Origin: Palsa-965 sp044448685
Lineage (GTDB): Bacteria; Bacteroidota; Bacteroidia; Palsa-965
DNA: 64,000 bases
Assembly (NCBI GenBank): GCA_044448685.1
Contig: JBIOHC010000005.1
Span: 52,004-116,003 of the forward strand
Direction: 5' to 3'
Below, one piece after another: positions 53,435 to 62,855 of the stretch (within the stretch, counting starts at the first letter, position 1; each line of letters starts with the position of its first letter). Position numbers and translations under genes: made by a program. The notes under the pieces were generated by a model. That model did no database searches. It was not told the DNA's origin and worked only from the letters and a program-made list of their open reading frames with translations.

Positions 53435-56400
53435 TCAGACACGGAACCCAATCACCAGAATGTCATCGACCTGTTCCAGTGTTCCTCTCCATTTTTCTAT
53501 TTCCTCATTCAGGGTCTTGCGTTGTTCGGTCATTTGCTTCTGATTGAGGGCCAGAAGCAGGTCTTTCATTTGTTTGTATTTGAATTTTTTACCGTGACTG
53601 CCACCGAACTGGTCGGCATACCCATCACTGGCTATGTATACGCAATCACCTTTTTGTAACTGCATACGCTGACACGTAAAAGGCTTGGGTTCGCCCAGGT
53701 ATACACCAATAGGCTGTTTATCTCCCTTTATTTCAATCAGTTCTCCTTTGGATACAACATATAAAGGGTTGTTGGCTCCGGCAAAGAGTAATTCGTGTGT
53801 ATTGAGGTCAAAACTGCACAAGGCTATATCCATGCCATCTTTGTTTTCCCCTTCAGCACCTGTTTGTTTCAGACTTTTCATGATGTTTTCCCTGAGCTGC
53901 ATCAGAATTTCGTCGGGTTTTGTGACTCCTTTTTCATTCACGATCTGATTCAGGAGGGTATTGCCTATCATACTCATAAATGCACCCGGCACGCCATGGC
54001 CTGTACAATCGGCTGCGGTGACAATGGCAATGCCGTTCTTTTCTGAAAACCAGTAAAAGTCGCCGCTTACAATATCCCTGGGTTTAAACAGAATAAAGGA
54101 ATCCGGAAATGCATGCACTACATCTTCCTGAGCAGGCAGAATAGCCTCCTGGATTCGCTTGGCATAATGAATACTGTCGTGGATTTCCTTGTTCTGGGTC
54201 TCAAGCATTTCTTTTTGCAAGGTTACTTCAGCTGTACGCTCTGTCACCCTGTCCTCCAGAATTTTTTTCTCCTTCAATAAGGATCTTTCCCTGTTCTTGA
54301 TGTAAGCAAAAATCAGCAGGAGTGTAAGGAGGATGCATAAACAATAAAACCAGATTGTTTTCCAGAAGGGAGGCGTAATGACAAAACGAATGCTGGCTCC
54401 TTTGTTGTTCCAGAGTCCGTCATCATTCGAGGCTTTGACCCGGAAAGTGTATGTGCCGGGATGTAAATTGGTGTACACCGCAGTTCGTATTGTTCCGCTG
54501 TATTTCCAGTCCTCATCCAACCCTTCCAGTTTATAAGCATATTGGTTTTCATCGGGGTTGGCATAGCTTAAGCCTACGAAATCAAATGACAATGAGTTTT
54601 CATGATAGGCAAGAACAAGTTCGTTCACATCTTCAATCAGTTTCCCGAAATGAATTTCCTCTCCGGATTTGCGGATAGAACTGATGACCACAGGAGGGAG
54701 ATAGGGGTTGTTCTGAATGCGGTCGGGGTAAAAAGAATTGAGTCCTTCGGTACCTCCGAAATAGAGTTTGCCGTCCTTAGCCTTACAGGAGGAGTTGGGA
54801 AAGAACTGACGGCCTTGTATACCATCACTTAAATCGTAGTTGATGAATGTCCGGGTGCTGTAATTGAACCGTGAAATACCATTCTTGGTACCGAGTAGCA
54901 GCTGACCTTTGTCATCTTCCTGTATGGACATAATAATGCTGTTCGGTAATCCGTCTTTAATATCAAAATGTTCAAATGTATGATTAGCCGGGTTATACTT
55001 GTTCAGGCCGTTACGGGTTCCAACCCATAGTATGCCTGATTTATCTTCATAAACCGTGTAAACGGTGCTGTGGCTTAAACTATGAGGATCCTGTGGTTCA
55101 TGTATAAAACGGGTGAAAGATTTTTTTACATAATCGTATTTATTAAGTCCGTAATCTGTACCGATCCAGAGGTTATTGTCACGGGTCTGGTATATTGAAT
55201 TGATTGTGTTGTTACTCAGGCTGTGTTCATTAGACGGGTCATTCCGGATGCGCTGGAATTTTTTTGTTTCCGGATCAAATATATTAAGGCCGTTCAGGGT
55301 GCCTACCCAGAAAATACTTTGTTTATCAATCAGGATGCTATAAACATAATTATCGCTGATAGTCTGAGGGTCGGTTGGGTTGTGGGTATAATTGGTAAAG
55401 GTTGCGCTTTGCTTGTTAAACTCGCACAATCCTCCTCTGTAGGTACCAAGCCATAGTTTGCCGTCAGGGCTGCTTGTAATACACTTGATTTTATTCAGGC
55501 CGGTGCTGCCGCCGCTGTTTTCATCATTCTTAAAATTCTGTATTTTTTCATTTTCTTCATCATACTTATCCAGTCCCCCGTCCCATGTTCCGATCCAGAT
55601 AATCCCGTCTTTATCTTCATGAACGGCCCGGACCGAATTATGACCAAGGCTTAGCGGGTTACCGGGATCATAAGCAAAAACATCGACCTCTTTACGGATG
55701 TTGACATACTTGCTGATCCCTCCACCTTCTGTACCAACCCATAGTATATTGGACCTGTCAAGGTGCAATGACCATACATCGTTATGGTTCAGACTGCCCG
55801 GCACATCGGGGTCATGGGCAAAGCGGTGAAAGTGTTCTGTACGCGGGTCAAAACGGTTAACTCCTGATCCATATGTTCCTATCCAGAGGTTTCCTTCCCA
55901 GTCTTCCGTTATCGGCCATATCAGGTTACTTCCGATTGTTTTTGGATTGTCCTTGCTATTTTGGAAATTCCGGAATGTTTCCGTTTTCCTGTTCAAAAGG
56001 TTAAGTCCGCCTCCCCAGGTTGCAATCCACAGCCGGCCTTGCTTGTCTTCGTAAACCGGCCCAACAATATCGTAACTGATACTGTTTGGGTTTTTAGGGT
56101 CATGACGAAAATGAGTGAATTTACCACTGGACTGATCATACCTGTCCAGTCCGCTGCCCCAGGTCGAAATCCAGAAGATTCCCTTGTTATCCTGAAAGAT
56201 GCTCCAGATTGCTCCGGAGGAAAGTGTGTTCTCTTTTCCGGCTCTGTGTGAAAGACGATTCAGGATTTTTCCGTTTTTAGGGTCCATCACATCAATCCCT
56301 TCTTCCATGCTTCCTATCCAGAGATTGCCATCTTTGGCCTGGAAAACACTGTAAATATTGTTACTACAGATTGAGGAAGCTTTATTTTCATCATGCTGAT

Positions 56401-56767
56401 AACGGGTGAATTTTTCGGTTTTGGGGTCGAAGCGGTTCAGACCTCCGTTTTCTGTACCCATCCACAGAAATCCATCCCGATCCTGAACAAGACAGAAAAT
56501 ATTGTTATTCGAAATAGTTGTGGTATCCGATGGATCATTCTGATAAACTTTAAATTCGTAACCATTGTATTTATTAAGCCCATCCTGAGTCGCAAACCAG
56601 AGAAAGCCTTGCTTATCTTCAATGATAGCCGGAATAGATTTATTAGATAAGCCTTGTTCAGTAGGAATCACTTCAAAATGCACATCTTCCGGCTGAGCCA
56701 GCAGGCTCCTGGAGGAAGCAATAAGGATCATCAGGAGAGATGAAAATTTCAATCGAAAGGACTTCAT
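53435..56767 (-). CDS. Beta-propeller sensor with SpoIIE-type phosphatase domain
   Basis: 1110 residues. Signal peptide (FSSLLMILIASSRSLLA). Residues about 30-720 hold two-component-regulator-type propeller repeats (GFLWFATQDGLNKYNG and many GxLWxGTxxGGLNRFDP-like units, roughly fourteen). A Y_Y_Y domain follows (about 730-795, NQYAYKLEGLDEDWKYS), then a membrane helix (about 800-822), a coiled coil and a C-terminal SpoIIE/PP2C domain (about 865-1110) with DIVSGDFYW, DCTGHGVPGAF, DGMDIALC, SDGYADQFGG. A hybrid sensor layout in which a phosphatase replaces the usual histidine kinase. It is divergent from a second SpoIIE gene. Confidence 0.93.
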   Translation of the reverse strand: MKSFRLKFSSLLMILIASSRSLLAQPEDVHFEVIPTEQGLSNKSIPAIIEDKQGFLWFATQDGLNKYNGYEFKVYQNDPSDTTTISNNNIFCLVQDRDGFLWMGTENGGLNRFDPKTEKFTRYQHDENKASSICSNNIYSVFQAKDGNLWIGSMEEGIDVMDPKNGKILNRLSHRAGKENTLSSGAIWSIFQDNKGIFWISTWGSGLDRYDQSSGKFTHFRHDPKNPNSISYDIVGPVYEDKQGRLWIATWGGGLNLLNRKTETFRNFQNSKDNPKTIGSNLIWPITEDWEGNLWIGTYGSGVNRFDPRTEHFHRFAHDPDVPGSLNHNDVWSLHLDRSNILWVGTEGGGISKYVNIRKEVDVFAYDPGNPLSLGHNSVRAVHEDKDGIIWIGTWDGGLDKYDEENEKIQNFKNDENSGGSTGLNKIKCITSSPDGKLWLGTYRGGLCEFNKQSATFTNYTHNPTDPQTISDNYVYSILIDKQSIFWVGTLNGLNIFDPETKKFQRIRNDPSNEHSLSNNTINSIYQTRDNNLWIGTDYGLNKYDYVKKSFTRFIHEPQDPHSLSHSTVYTVYEDKSGILWVGTRNGLNKYNPANHTFEHFDIKDGLPNSIIMSIQEDDKGQLLLGTKNGISRFNYSTRTFINYDLSDGIQGRQFFPNSSCKAKDGKLYFGGTEGLNSFYPDRIQNNPYLPPVVISSIRKSGEEIHFGKLIEDVNELVLAYHENSLSFDFVGLSYANPDENQYAYKLEGLDEDWKYSGTIRTAVYTNLHPGTYTFRVKASNDDGLWNNKGASIRFVITPPFWKTIWFYCLCILLTLLLIFAYIKNRERSLLKEKKILEDRVTERTAEVTLQKEMLETQNKEIHDSIHYAKRIQEAILPAQEDVVHAFPDSFILFKPRDIVSGDFYWFSEKNGIAIVTAADCTGHGVPGAFMSMIGNTLLNQIVNEKGVTKPDEILMQLRENIMKSLKQTGAEGENKDGMDIALCSFDLNTHELLFAGANNPLYVVSKGELIEIKGDKQPIGVYLGEPKPFTCQRMQLQKGDCVYIASDGYADQFGGSHGKKFKYKQMKDLLLALNQKQMTEQRKTLNEEIEKWRGTLEQVDDILVIGFRV

Positions 56768-56845
56768 GAGTATAGTTGATTGCTACAGCGGATAAATATA
56801 TAAAAAAGAGCTAAACCGGGTCATGAAATGCATTAATTCCTGGTT

Positions 56846-56874
56846 TTTGTCTGCCTGTTAATAGCTTATATTTG
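56846..56874 (+). promoter_or_regulatory. Promoter of the soluble SpoIIE gene
   Basis: TTTG at 56846-56849, a 17-base spacer and TATATTTG at 56867-56874, ending 16 bases before the GTG start at 56891. On the opposite strand TATATTTA (56793-56800) could serve the divergent propeller-phosphatase gene. Confidence 0.5.
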
Positions 56875-56890
56875 TCCAAATCACCGAATC

Positions 56891-58753
56891 GTGCAAGAGA
56901 AGGATAAACCGGAGATACAGGCAAATTGTTTGAATGAACAAGCCTGGGCCGGACGTTATGGTAATACGGAGCAGTCGCTCAAGGATGCTGAAAAAGCTAT
57001 GCAGCTGTCACAGTCATGCGGCTATGCCAGGGGTATTGCATATGCTACTCTTTACAGGGCAGTATGTGCATTCCTGTTATCCAAAGATCAGGATCATATG
57101 CTTTCTGACCTGATATCTGCTTTGCATTATTTTGATGAAACCGGGGATAAGCTTGGTCAGTTGCGTACATTGAATTATCTGGGTAATGTATATGATACGT
57201 ACGGACAATATGATAAAGGACTCGATGCCTGTCAGAGAGGACTTAAAATTGGAAACCACCTGGGTAACCAGGAAGGCCTTGGTGATATACTTAGCACTAC
57301 CGGAACCATTTATTTCAGAATAGGTGATTATGATCATGCTTTTGAAGCATATCAGCAAAGCTGTAAGCTGAGGGAAGGGATTCCGGATCTGAAAGCCGTG
57401 GCTTCTTCATTGAATATGATAGCCAGGACCTATACGGCAAAGGATGATTTTATTAATGGTCTTGATTATTACAAGCAGAGCATACGTTTACGTGAAGAGC
57501 TTGGGGAACTTACCGCCCTGCCCTGGAGTTATCTGGGTTTGGCTTCTCTTTTTGAAAAGCAAGGTAATGAAGCAGAGGCCTTGCGCTATTACCGGCATTG
57601 TACCGCCTTGAATGAAGGGGGAAGGGATAAGCGTCTTGCTCTTTACTGTCAGCTCGGACTGGGCCGTTATGAATTGGGCCGCAAAAATCCGGATGAAGGT
57701 ATAACTAAACTCCAGGTAGCGCTTAAGATAGCCGAAGCTTTACAGGCCAAAGCCCTTCTTTATGAAATCCATGCCCTTTTCTCTTCCTTGTATGAACAAA
57801 AAGGTGATACCGCTCAGGCACTGAATTATTTTCGAACGTATCATGAGTTAAAGGAGGAAGTCCTGAATGCTGAATCGGGTAACAGGCTTAAGAACCAGCA
57901 GATAGCCTTTGCTGTTGAGCGGTCTGAGCAGGAAGCTGAAATACACCGTCTGAGGAATATAGAGCTTAAGGCTGCTTATGACAGCATAGAAGAAAAGAAT
58001 AAGGATATCACTGCCAGTATCAGTTATGCCAGGCGTATTCAACAGGCGATGTTGCCGAGAAAAGGATTCCTGCAGGATACATGTCCCGACAGCTTTATTT
58101 TTTTCAAGCCCAAGGATATCGTAAGCGGAGATTTTTACTGGATAGGGAAGGGTAAGGGCAAATCCGTTTATGTCGCTGTTGCTGATTGTACAGGGCACGG
58201 GGTACCCGGGGCTTTTATGAGTATGCTGGGAATAGAAAAGCTGAATGAAGCCCTGGCTATTGGTGAATCAGTATCCGATATGCTTCAGAACCTGAATAAA
58301 GGGATGAAAAAAGCCCTGGGTCAGACCGGTCAGGAAGGGGAGACAAGAGATGGGATGGATATTGCCCTGTTGGAAATTAAAGGGGAGAGCGGGATTCATT
58401 ATGCCGGTGCCAACCGCCCTTTGTGGGTTTTAAGGAGCAATGAGGAACTTATTGAAGAGATAAAGGCTACCAAGGTAGCTATAGGCGGATATACAGCGGA
58501 TGAACAGGAATTTCCATCCACTCATCTTAAGTTAAATCCGGGTGATGTTGTGTACATTTTCAGCGATGGATATGCTGATCAGTTCGGAAAAGGAGGAAAG
58601 AAACTGAAGTCTTCCAAATGGAAGGAACTGATTCTCTCCGTCAGACACCTGTCTCTGGCAGATCAGGGCGCTTATTTTGAAGAGTTTCTGAATGGCTGGA
58701 AGGAAGAGCAGGAACAAACAGATGATATTCTTGTAATCGGTATTCGGTTCTAA
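56891..58753 (+). CDS. Soluble TPR protein with SpoIIE-type phosphatase domain
   Basis: 620 residues with no signal peptide or membrane helix, so probably cytoplasmic. About seven TPR repeats cover residues 10-330 (LGNVYDTYGQYDKGLDACQR and similar). A coiled coil (about 330-385, VERSEQEAEIHRLRNIELKA) leads into the SpoIIE/PP2C domain (385-620) with DIVSGDFYWIG, DCTGHGVPGAFMSM, DGMDIALL, FSDGYADQFGKGG. The start is a GTG behind a good promoter. Its sister enzymes at 10505 and 53435 are membrane-bound; this one could act downstream or on the same substrate. Its stop overlaps the stop of the convergent gene. Confidence 0.92.
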   Translation: MQEKDKPEIQANCLNEQAWAGRYGNTEQSLKDAEKAMQLSQSCGYARGIAYATLYRAVCAFLLSKDQDHMLSDLISALHYFDETGDKLGQLRTLNYLGNVYDTYGQYDKGLDACQRGLKIGNHLGNQEGLGDILSTTGTIYFRIGDYDHAFEAYQQSCKLREGIPDLKAVASSLNMIARTYTAKDDFINGLDYYKQSIRLREELGELTALPWSYLGLASLFEKQGNEAEALRYYRHCTALNEGGRDKRLALYCQLGLGRYELGRKNPDEGITKLQVALKIAEALQAKALLYEIHALFSSLYEQKGDTAQALNYFRTYHELKEEVLNAESGNRLKNQQIAFAVERSEQEAEIHRLRNIELKAAYDSIEEKNKDITASISYARRIQQAMLPRKGFLQDTCPDSFIFFKPKDIVSGDFYWIGKGKGKSVYVAVADCTGHGVPGAFMSMLGIEKLNEALAIGESVSDMLQNLNKGMKKALGQTGQEGETRDGMDIALLEIKGESGIHYAGANRPLWVLRSNEELIEEIKATKVAIGGYTADEQEFPSTHLKLNPGDVVYIFSDGYADQFGKGGKKLKSSKWKELILSVRHLSLADQGAYFEEFLNGWKEEQEQTDDILVIGIRF

Positions 58754-59943
58754 TCAGGGCTGTTGAGGTTGAATTGAGCCTTCGATCCGTCATGGCGGCT
58801 CTCCTTTTTTATTTTCTTTTTCTTTACTGAATTGGAAAGCGTGTAAGAGATAGATGCCCCTAATTCCGATTTTCGGAGTTTAATTCCATTGTCTACATAA
58901 CTGTAATTTGTGTACAGGTTTGAATTGCCGGTCCGCTCACCCGGATTGGTAAGCGTATTCATTGGTGCATAACCTCTCAGATCAAGATACATACGCAGTC
59001 TTTTTACTTTATAACCTATACCTATACCGTAAATCCATTCAAAATTATTGGTTGTGCGCATAGGCATCATATTGACTCCGTTGGCGTAACGAAAAGAGCT
59101 CAGATACCCGGTAGCCGGATTCAGGATGGTTTCATTCACGTTGGCTGTCGCATCCTGCATGCGCAAATAACCTATACCTAATGCAGCATAGGATAAAATA
59201 TTTTTGAGAAATGGGATGTTGAGGTTGTGAGGCATGTAAAACCGCTCAAACACAGGTATTTCAATCAGGTGCATTTGTTCACTGATTTTGAAATTGGTGG
59301 TATTTGTCATATTCATGTTACGTGAATAACCGAGAGACCAATATACCGCTTCCATGTTTGCAGAGGTATTGTCTCTGAACTGGTACTCTGCCCATCCGTA
59401 ATACATCAGAATGTATTTGGATGTGACGTAGGGATCAGCATAATTATACCCGGATTTGGCCGAATATACATTTGTTGTAGGTAAGGTCGGCACAAGCAAC
59501 GCGTTTCTTACGCCCAGGATGAGTTTGTCATGTATGTCGAAACGATTGTAGAGGCGGTTAAAGTCCTCCGTATTCTGGGATTCATTCAGCTCATAGTAGG
59601 GGTTATGACGTATCATTCCTTTCAGGGTAAGCTCAGCATTTTCAAGTTCATCCTTTTCAAGGTAAGCTTTGGTTTTAAGAATCAGCATATCTTCTTTGCC
59701 TTTCCGGTCAAAAAAACTTTGCTGAATACCTTTGCTTAGCACTACAATGCAGGAGTCATAGGCCCCGTTATTGAATAAATCCTGGGCCTGTTGTAAACAC
59801 TGTTCAGAGATGGATGTAAAGTCGGATACGGACATGGCAACTTTATGCTGAGCCTGGGTCAGCGTGCCACTGCAAATGAAAAGAAGACTGAGGAAGCTTG
59901 TTCTCAGGTTTTTGTAAAAAATAAATTTATTCATTTCCAGCAT
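58750..59943 (-). CDS. Outer-membrane beta-barrel protein with N-terminal helical domain, third gene of the HEPN/STAND unit
   Basis: 397 residues. Signal peptide (FLSLLFICSGTLTQAQ). Residues about 45-130 are helical and TPR-like (AQDLFNNGAYDSCIVVLSKG ... ENAELTLKGMIRHNPYY). Residues about 165-375 alternate like a beta barrel (GWAEYQFRDNTSANMEAVYW, GIGIGYKVKRLRMYLDLRGY, LGASISYTL). The basic C-terminal tail (KKKKIKKESRHDGSK) is unusual for a barrel. The gene begins 12 bases after the STAND ATPase gene and reads as part of the same transcription unit. ATG 59934 is an alternative start. Confidence 0.75.
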   Translation of the reverse strand: MLEMNKFIFYKNLRTSFLSLLFICSGTLTQAQHKVAMSVSDFTSISEQCLQQAQDLFNNGAYDSCIVVLSKGIQQSFFDRKGKEDMLILKTKAYLEKDELENAELTLKGMIRHNPYYELNESQNTEDFNRLYNRFDIHDKLILGVRNALLVPTLPTTNVYSAKSGYNYADPYVTSKYILMYYGWAEYQFRDNTSANMEAVYWSLGYSRNMNMTNTTNFKISEQMHLIEIPVFERFYMPHNLNIPFLKNILSYAALGIGYLRMQDATANVNETILNPATGYLSSFRYANGVNMMPMRTTNNFEWIYGIGIGYKVKRLRMYLDLRGYAPMNTLTNPGERTGNSNLYTNYSYVDNGIKLRKSELGASISYTLSNSVKKKKIKKESRHDGSKAQFNLNSPD

Positions 59944-59955
59944 TCATCCAGTCCT

Positions 59956-62850
59956 TTAAGGGAGATCAGTTCTTGTTTTTTCATAGGGTATATCCTTGAA
60001 AAATCTTGACCATTCTTCATTGTTCATGTTTCTCTTCAACGAAGCGTAAATGACATCAGCCATTTTTTCGCAGGATGTTTCAATAAGGTAAGTGTTGATG
60101 TCAGAACAGGAAACAAGGAGTTTGTTGCCAGCGGTGAAAGTCATGACCCTAATTTTGGCGTGAAGGTCTTTCACCGTAAGCGGACTGGCATCCATATTAT
60201 TGCAATCGTAAAGTTTAAGCGTACGATCCGAGCCTGCTGAAGCAAGCAGCGTATTGTCGGTATTGAATACTAAGAGATCTATTCCGGTCAGATGACTGAT
60301 TATTTCTGAATGGGTATGCGTGCCCAGATCTTCAGACCAGATGTTGCCATTTGAAAGCCCCAGAACCAGTTTATTTGAATGTACATTAATGGCCATGCAT
60401 ACGGGTTTTGATTTTCCGGTGAACAGGAAGGATTCCAGTTTGTAATGCTGCAAATCCAAAATCTTTATTGTTCCGTTTTCGAGCAAGCAATATAAAGCCT
60501 GTTCATTTTTGGAGAATACCAGATTCTTAACCCCTGCAGGGGCTGTTATTGTTTTCCGGGGCTGAGCTTTCCCGTTTTTAAGATCCCATAAAATAATAAT
60601 ACTGTCTTTGCCCCCGCTAACAAAAAGGTCAGATGCTTTATTGAATACCAGGGTCCTGACCAGATTTCTGTGCCCTGTAAGTTCTTCATGAACAGGAGGA
60701 TTCAGTAAGGATACTCCGGGAGAAGGCCAGAGGCAAAGGCTGTAGTTTTCATGAGAAGTAATCATTTCATGCCCGTTAGGATTAAAGAAGATCCTATCAG
60801 TAGCATACGGATAACTCCGTACAAGTGCATAATAAAAAGCTTTAGAATTTTTTGGTGTTGTGGCGTATATGTATCCGCTTCTCATGGCAAAGACGAGTGT
60901 ATCGTTCTGTTCCTTGAGTGCTATATATTCCTTGGTTTCAATAAGTCCCATAGAAGGATTGGCTTTTTGACTGGACGGGGCATTGAGCGCAGCTCTCAAT
61001 GCATCAAAAATAACAGGATCTCTTTCTGTTCCGCCGTTTTCCTTGTTCATCCTGAAAGCCTGATAGGCAAGTAAAGCCTGAAGCCGTATATCATTCTTAT
61101 ACATGGGTGCCTTTAAAGCAGTGCCTTGCGCCAGGGAAAGCAAATAACTCTTACGGGCCTTCTTTTCACTTTCTTCCGCTTTTGATTTTTCCGACTTCGC
61201 TATTTCCTTCTGATTCTCTGCATTGATGGCTTCATTTTTGGCAATGACACTTTGCTGCATGGCATTACTCTTCTCCTTTTCCGCAACAGCCATTGCTGTC
61301 ATGGCTTGCTGTTTGGCCTGATCTGCCTGATGCATGGCGTTCATAGCCGATTTTTCATTCTTTTCTGCCAGTTGTTTTTCCTGCATTACCAGGTCTTTGG
61401 CTTTCATCGCTTCATCCTTTGCATTCAGCGCTTCATTCTTCTGCTGATCAGCCAGTAGTTTTTGCTTTTCAGCTTCCTGACTTTGTTCCATAGCCCTTCC
61501 TCTTTCCGATAGCGCCCAGATACTGAACCCGCTCAGGATTGCAAATACCAGACAAGCCGTGATAAGGAGGGCCAGGCGACGTCTTCTCCGGGTTTGGGTG
61601 GAAGCTTTTTTACTGTCTTCCAGAAAGGTATGCAGGTGTTCTGTTAAAAACAGATTGCGCTCATAGGGCAATATATAAGCCAGGTCGCTTTCATGGATAA
61701 GGATATTCCTTTTAAGATAATTGGAATAAGCATTCTCTATCAGGTTTCTGACTTCAATAAGGTCTTTTTCAGCCAGGGTTATTTTTTCGTAAATCTTGAC
61801 AGCCAGGGAGTCGTGCCTCAGTTCATATTTTCCACTTTCATCTTTATCACGAAGGATACGCAGGTCGACAAACTGGTGTACGAGTTTGTCAATCTGATCC
61901 GGCTTGATTTCCTTTCCAAGGCTTCTGGCAAATTTGCCTATCTCTGCGGTATCAATCTGACGCTTGGTACCTTCTACAGAAACAAAACTTTTTAGAACAG
62001 CCAGGGCTGTCTCCGAATCAGGGATAAGGGCAATCTGTTCTTCCAGGAAATCAGAGAGTACATCGCTTATCTGGCCGGCTTCGTTCAGGAGGCTCTGGTT
62101 GAAAACAGGATGAGAAGGGCTTTTCTTTATGGCTTTTTTGTAGAGTTTATCCAAAAAAACCTGGAGATAGGTAAGTTCCACTTCGGCTTTTCCCGGGCTC
62201 AGTAATTCAAGAAAACCCTGTTCAAATCCCGTTTCAACGGTTATTTGTGCCTGGCGGCACGGGCCGATAATAGCTTCTGCAGCATGAATACGCGTCATCT
62301 TTTCAATACGTATTCTGTTGCTGAAAAATTCCGGCAGCTTTTCTTCAAAAGCGCTTAGGTGTTCCAGGTACTCACCCCGTATGACGAAGATAAATTTGCA
62401 TTGCAGATCAGTCTTGATAATCCCGGCCACTTCCTTTACCAATTCTGCCGTTTCTTCCGGAGTGCCGAAAATAAAAAGTTCTTCAAACTGATCAAAGATC
62501 AGGTAAACAGGTTTGAAATGATCCAGATACAATGACTGGATAGTTTTTTTGAGGGAGGCTTCTTCTTTAACAGATGTTATGGCCAGAGACTTGATCTGGG
62601 AACGGATAGATTCCAGGATATTCCCACCCCTGCGTATAAGGATTGGCATCCAGTCCGAATCGTTGAATTTATTGGCCAGTCCGCATTGTATGAGGCTTGT
62701 TTTACCGGTACCCGAAGCCCCATAGAGGAGGAGCAGATTACTTTGAAAAACCCGGGAATAGATTTCTTCAATTTCCTTATCCCTGCCGAAGAAGATCTCC
62801 TTGTCTTCCTTTGTAAAGCTGTCCAGAAATTTAAACGGGCTTCCGGCCAT
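59956..62850 (-). CDS. STAND-type ATPase with membrane helix, long coiled coil and WD40 repeats
   Basis: 964 residues. An nSTAND1-like P-loop ATPase domain occupies about 10-300: Walker A GASGTGKTS (residues 44-52), Walker B YLIFDQFEELF (D120) and FVIRGEYLEHL. A winged-helix-like region follows (about 300-400). Five consecutive arginines precede a membrane helix (about 426-448, ALLITACLVFAILSGFSIWAL), so the ATPase is inside and the C-terminus outside. About 125 residues of Ala/Lys/Glu coiled coil (450-575) lead to about five WD40-like repeats (LTGHRNLVRTLVFNKASDLF, GGKDSIIILWDL). Its ATG is 5 bases after the HEPN-like stop. Family members act as signal-sensing switches; the trigger is unknown. 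Confidence 0.88.
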   Translation of the reverse strand: MAGSPFKFLDSFTKEDKEIFFGRDKEIEEIYSRVFQSNLLLLYGASGTGKTSLIQCGLANKFNDSDWMPILIRRGGNILESIRSQIKSLAITSVKEEASLKKTIQSLYLDHFKPVYLIFDQFEELFIFGTPEETAELVKEVAGIIKTDLQCKFIFVIRGEYLEHLSAFEEKLPEFFSNRIRIEKMTRIHAAEAIIGPCRQAQITVETGFEQGFLELLSPGKAEVELTYLQVFLDKLYKKAIKKSPSHPVFNQSLLNEAGQISDVLSDFLEEQIALIPDSETALAVLKSFVSVEGTKRQIDTAEIGKFARSLGKEIKPDQIDKLVHQFVDLRILRDKDESGKYELRHDSLAVKIYEKITLAEKDLIEVRNLIENAYSNYLKRNILIHESDLAYILPYERNLFLTEHLHTFLEDSKKASTQTRRRRRLALLITACLVFAILSGFSIWALSERGRAMEQSQEAEKQKLLADQQKNEALNAKDEAMKAKDLVMQEKQLAEKNEKSAMNAMHQADQAKQQAMTAMAVAEKEKSNAMQQSVIAKNEAINAENQKEIAKSEKSKAEESEKKARKSYLLSLAQGTALKAPMYKNDIRLQALLAYQAFRMNKENGGTERDPVIFDALRAALNAPSSQKANPSMGLIETKEYIALKEQNDTLVFAMRSGYIYATTPKNSKAFYYALVRSYPYATDRIFFNPNGHEMITSHENYSLCLWPSPGVSLLNPPVHEELTGHRNLVRTLVFNKASDLFVSGGKDSIIILWDLKNGKAQPRKTITAPAGVKNLVFSKNEQALYCLLENGTIKILDLQHYKLESFLFTGKSKPVCMAINVHSNKLVLGLSNGNIWSEDLGTHTHSEIISHLTGIDLLVFNTDNTLLASAGSDRTLKLYDCNNMDASPLTVKDLHAKIRVMTFTAGNKLLVSCSDINTYLIETSCEKMADVIYASLKRNMNNEEWSRFFKDIPYEKTRTDLP

Positions 62851-62855
62851 CTTGA

